Shown here: positions 63,927-64,000 of the stretch, one piece after another
Layout of the letters: the number at the start of each line of letters is the position of its first letter
Position numbering within the stretch: the first letter of the stretch is position 1
Source of the DNA: an uncultured Sphingomonas sp.
GTDB lineage: Bacteria; Pseudomonadota; Alphaproteobacteria; Sphingomonadales; Sphingomonadaceae
Direction of reading: 5' to 3'
Assembly (NCBI RefSeq): GCF_913062585.1
Contig: NZ_CAJXWX010000020.1
Span: 1-64,000, forward strand
Length of the DNA stretch: 64,000 nt
The notes under the pieces: generated by a model
Database searches by the model: none
Told to the model about the DNA's origin: nothing
The model's input: the letters and a program-made list of their open reading frames with translations, nothing else
Position numbers and translations under genes: made by a program

Positions 63927-64000
63927 TCAGAAGCGGAAGGTGAGCGAGGCGCTGGCATTGCGACCAGGCTGAGTGAAGGCGACCGGGGGCACATCGGCGG
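63927..64000 (-). CDS. TonB-dependent receptor, C-terminal fragment cut by the window edge
   Basis: The last 23 codons of a minus-strand gene: ADVPPVAFTQPGRNASASLTFRF followed by TGA at 63927-63929. The PGRNxxxSLTFRF ending with terminal Phe is the usual last beta-strand of TonB-dependent receptors, here with the Pro-Gly-Arg turn before it. The rest lies outside the window. The DUF6607 gene follows 14 nt later. Confidence 0.75.
   Translation of the reverse strand, partial: ADVPPVAFTQPGRNASASLTFRF

Overview
The window is high-GC DNA from an alphaproteobacterium, most likely Sphingomonas or a close relative. The evidence is the number of TonB-dependent receptors (five whole, one cut by the right edge), the alternative L-rhamnose pathway known from Sphingomonas, the FecI-type sigma factor, and the gene families flanking housekeeping genes such as purL and map. 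There is no CRISPR array, insertion sequence, rRNA or intact prophage. One tRNA gene (Gly, CCC) is present.

Bases 1 to 25,000 form a locus for rhamnogalacturonan-I, the Rha/GalA backbone of pectin. A TonB-dependent receptor and a PL11 rhamnogalacturonan lyase diverge from one promoter region. A seven-gene minus-strand operon (14871 down to 5957) carries two SGNH acetylesterases, an alpha/beta-hydrolase esterase, L-rhamnose mutarotase, a GH35 beta-galactosidase, a GH105 unsaturated rhamnogalacturonyl hydrolase and a GPH-type sugar transporter. Next come an IclR regulator, then a minus-strand operon of L-rhamnose dehydrogenase, oligogalacturonate lyase (PL22) and GH28. Divergent from this is a plus-strand operon with the other four enzymes of the L-rhamnose diketo-hydrolase route plus KduI and KduD. 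Together these genes take RG-I oligomers to pyruvate + L-lactate (from rhamnose) and to 2-keto-3-deoxygluconate (from galacturonate). KDG kinase and KDPG aldolase are not in the window. A shared 13 to 15 bp near-palindrome occurs in four intergenic regions of this locus, including the one ahead of the IclR gene, and is the best candidate for its operator.

Bases 25,000 to 39,000 look like nutrient scavenging, with a phosphate theme: a DUF2252 protein, a histidine acid phosphatase in an operon with a TonB-dependent receptor (preceded by Pho-box-like heptamers in 11-bp phase), another receptor, a Na+/H+ antiporter, and a receptor + glycerophosphodiester phosphodiesterase pair next to a ROK regulator. 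A transporter gene divergent from the ROK gene is interrupted by an in-frame TGA. Bases 41,200 to 51,800 hold general genes: a bfd-like ferredoxin with a TTG start, DUF418, nhaA, purL, a UbiB-family kinase, map, a CinA-domain protein, a sugar-nucleotide epimerase and an esterase.

Bases 51,858 to 56,630 encode an MHS-family organic acid transporter divergent from a DctB/DctD-like two-component system whose regulator lacks the GAFTGA loop. From 56,631 to about 57,850 there is decayed DNA with a broken patatin gene and a truncated fecR. This is followed by a FecI-type sigma factor, an M19 dipeptidase and a TonB-dependent receptor. The right end holds tRNA-Gly, a DUF6607 gene and the last codons of another receptor.
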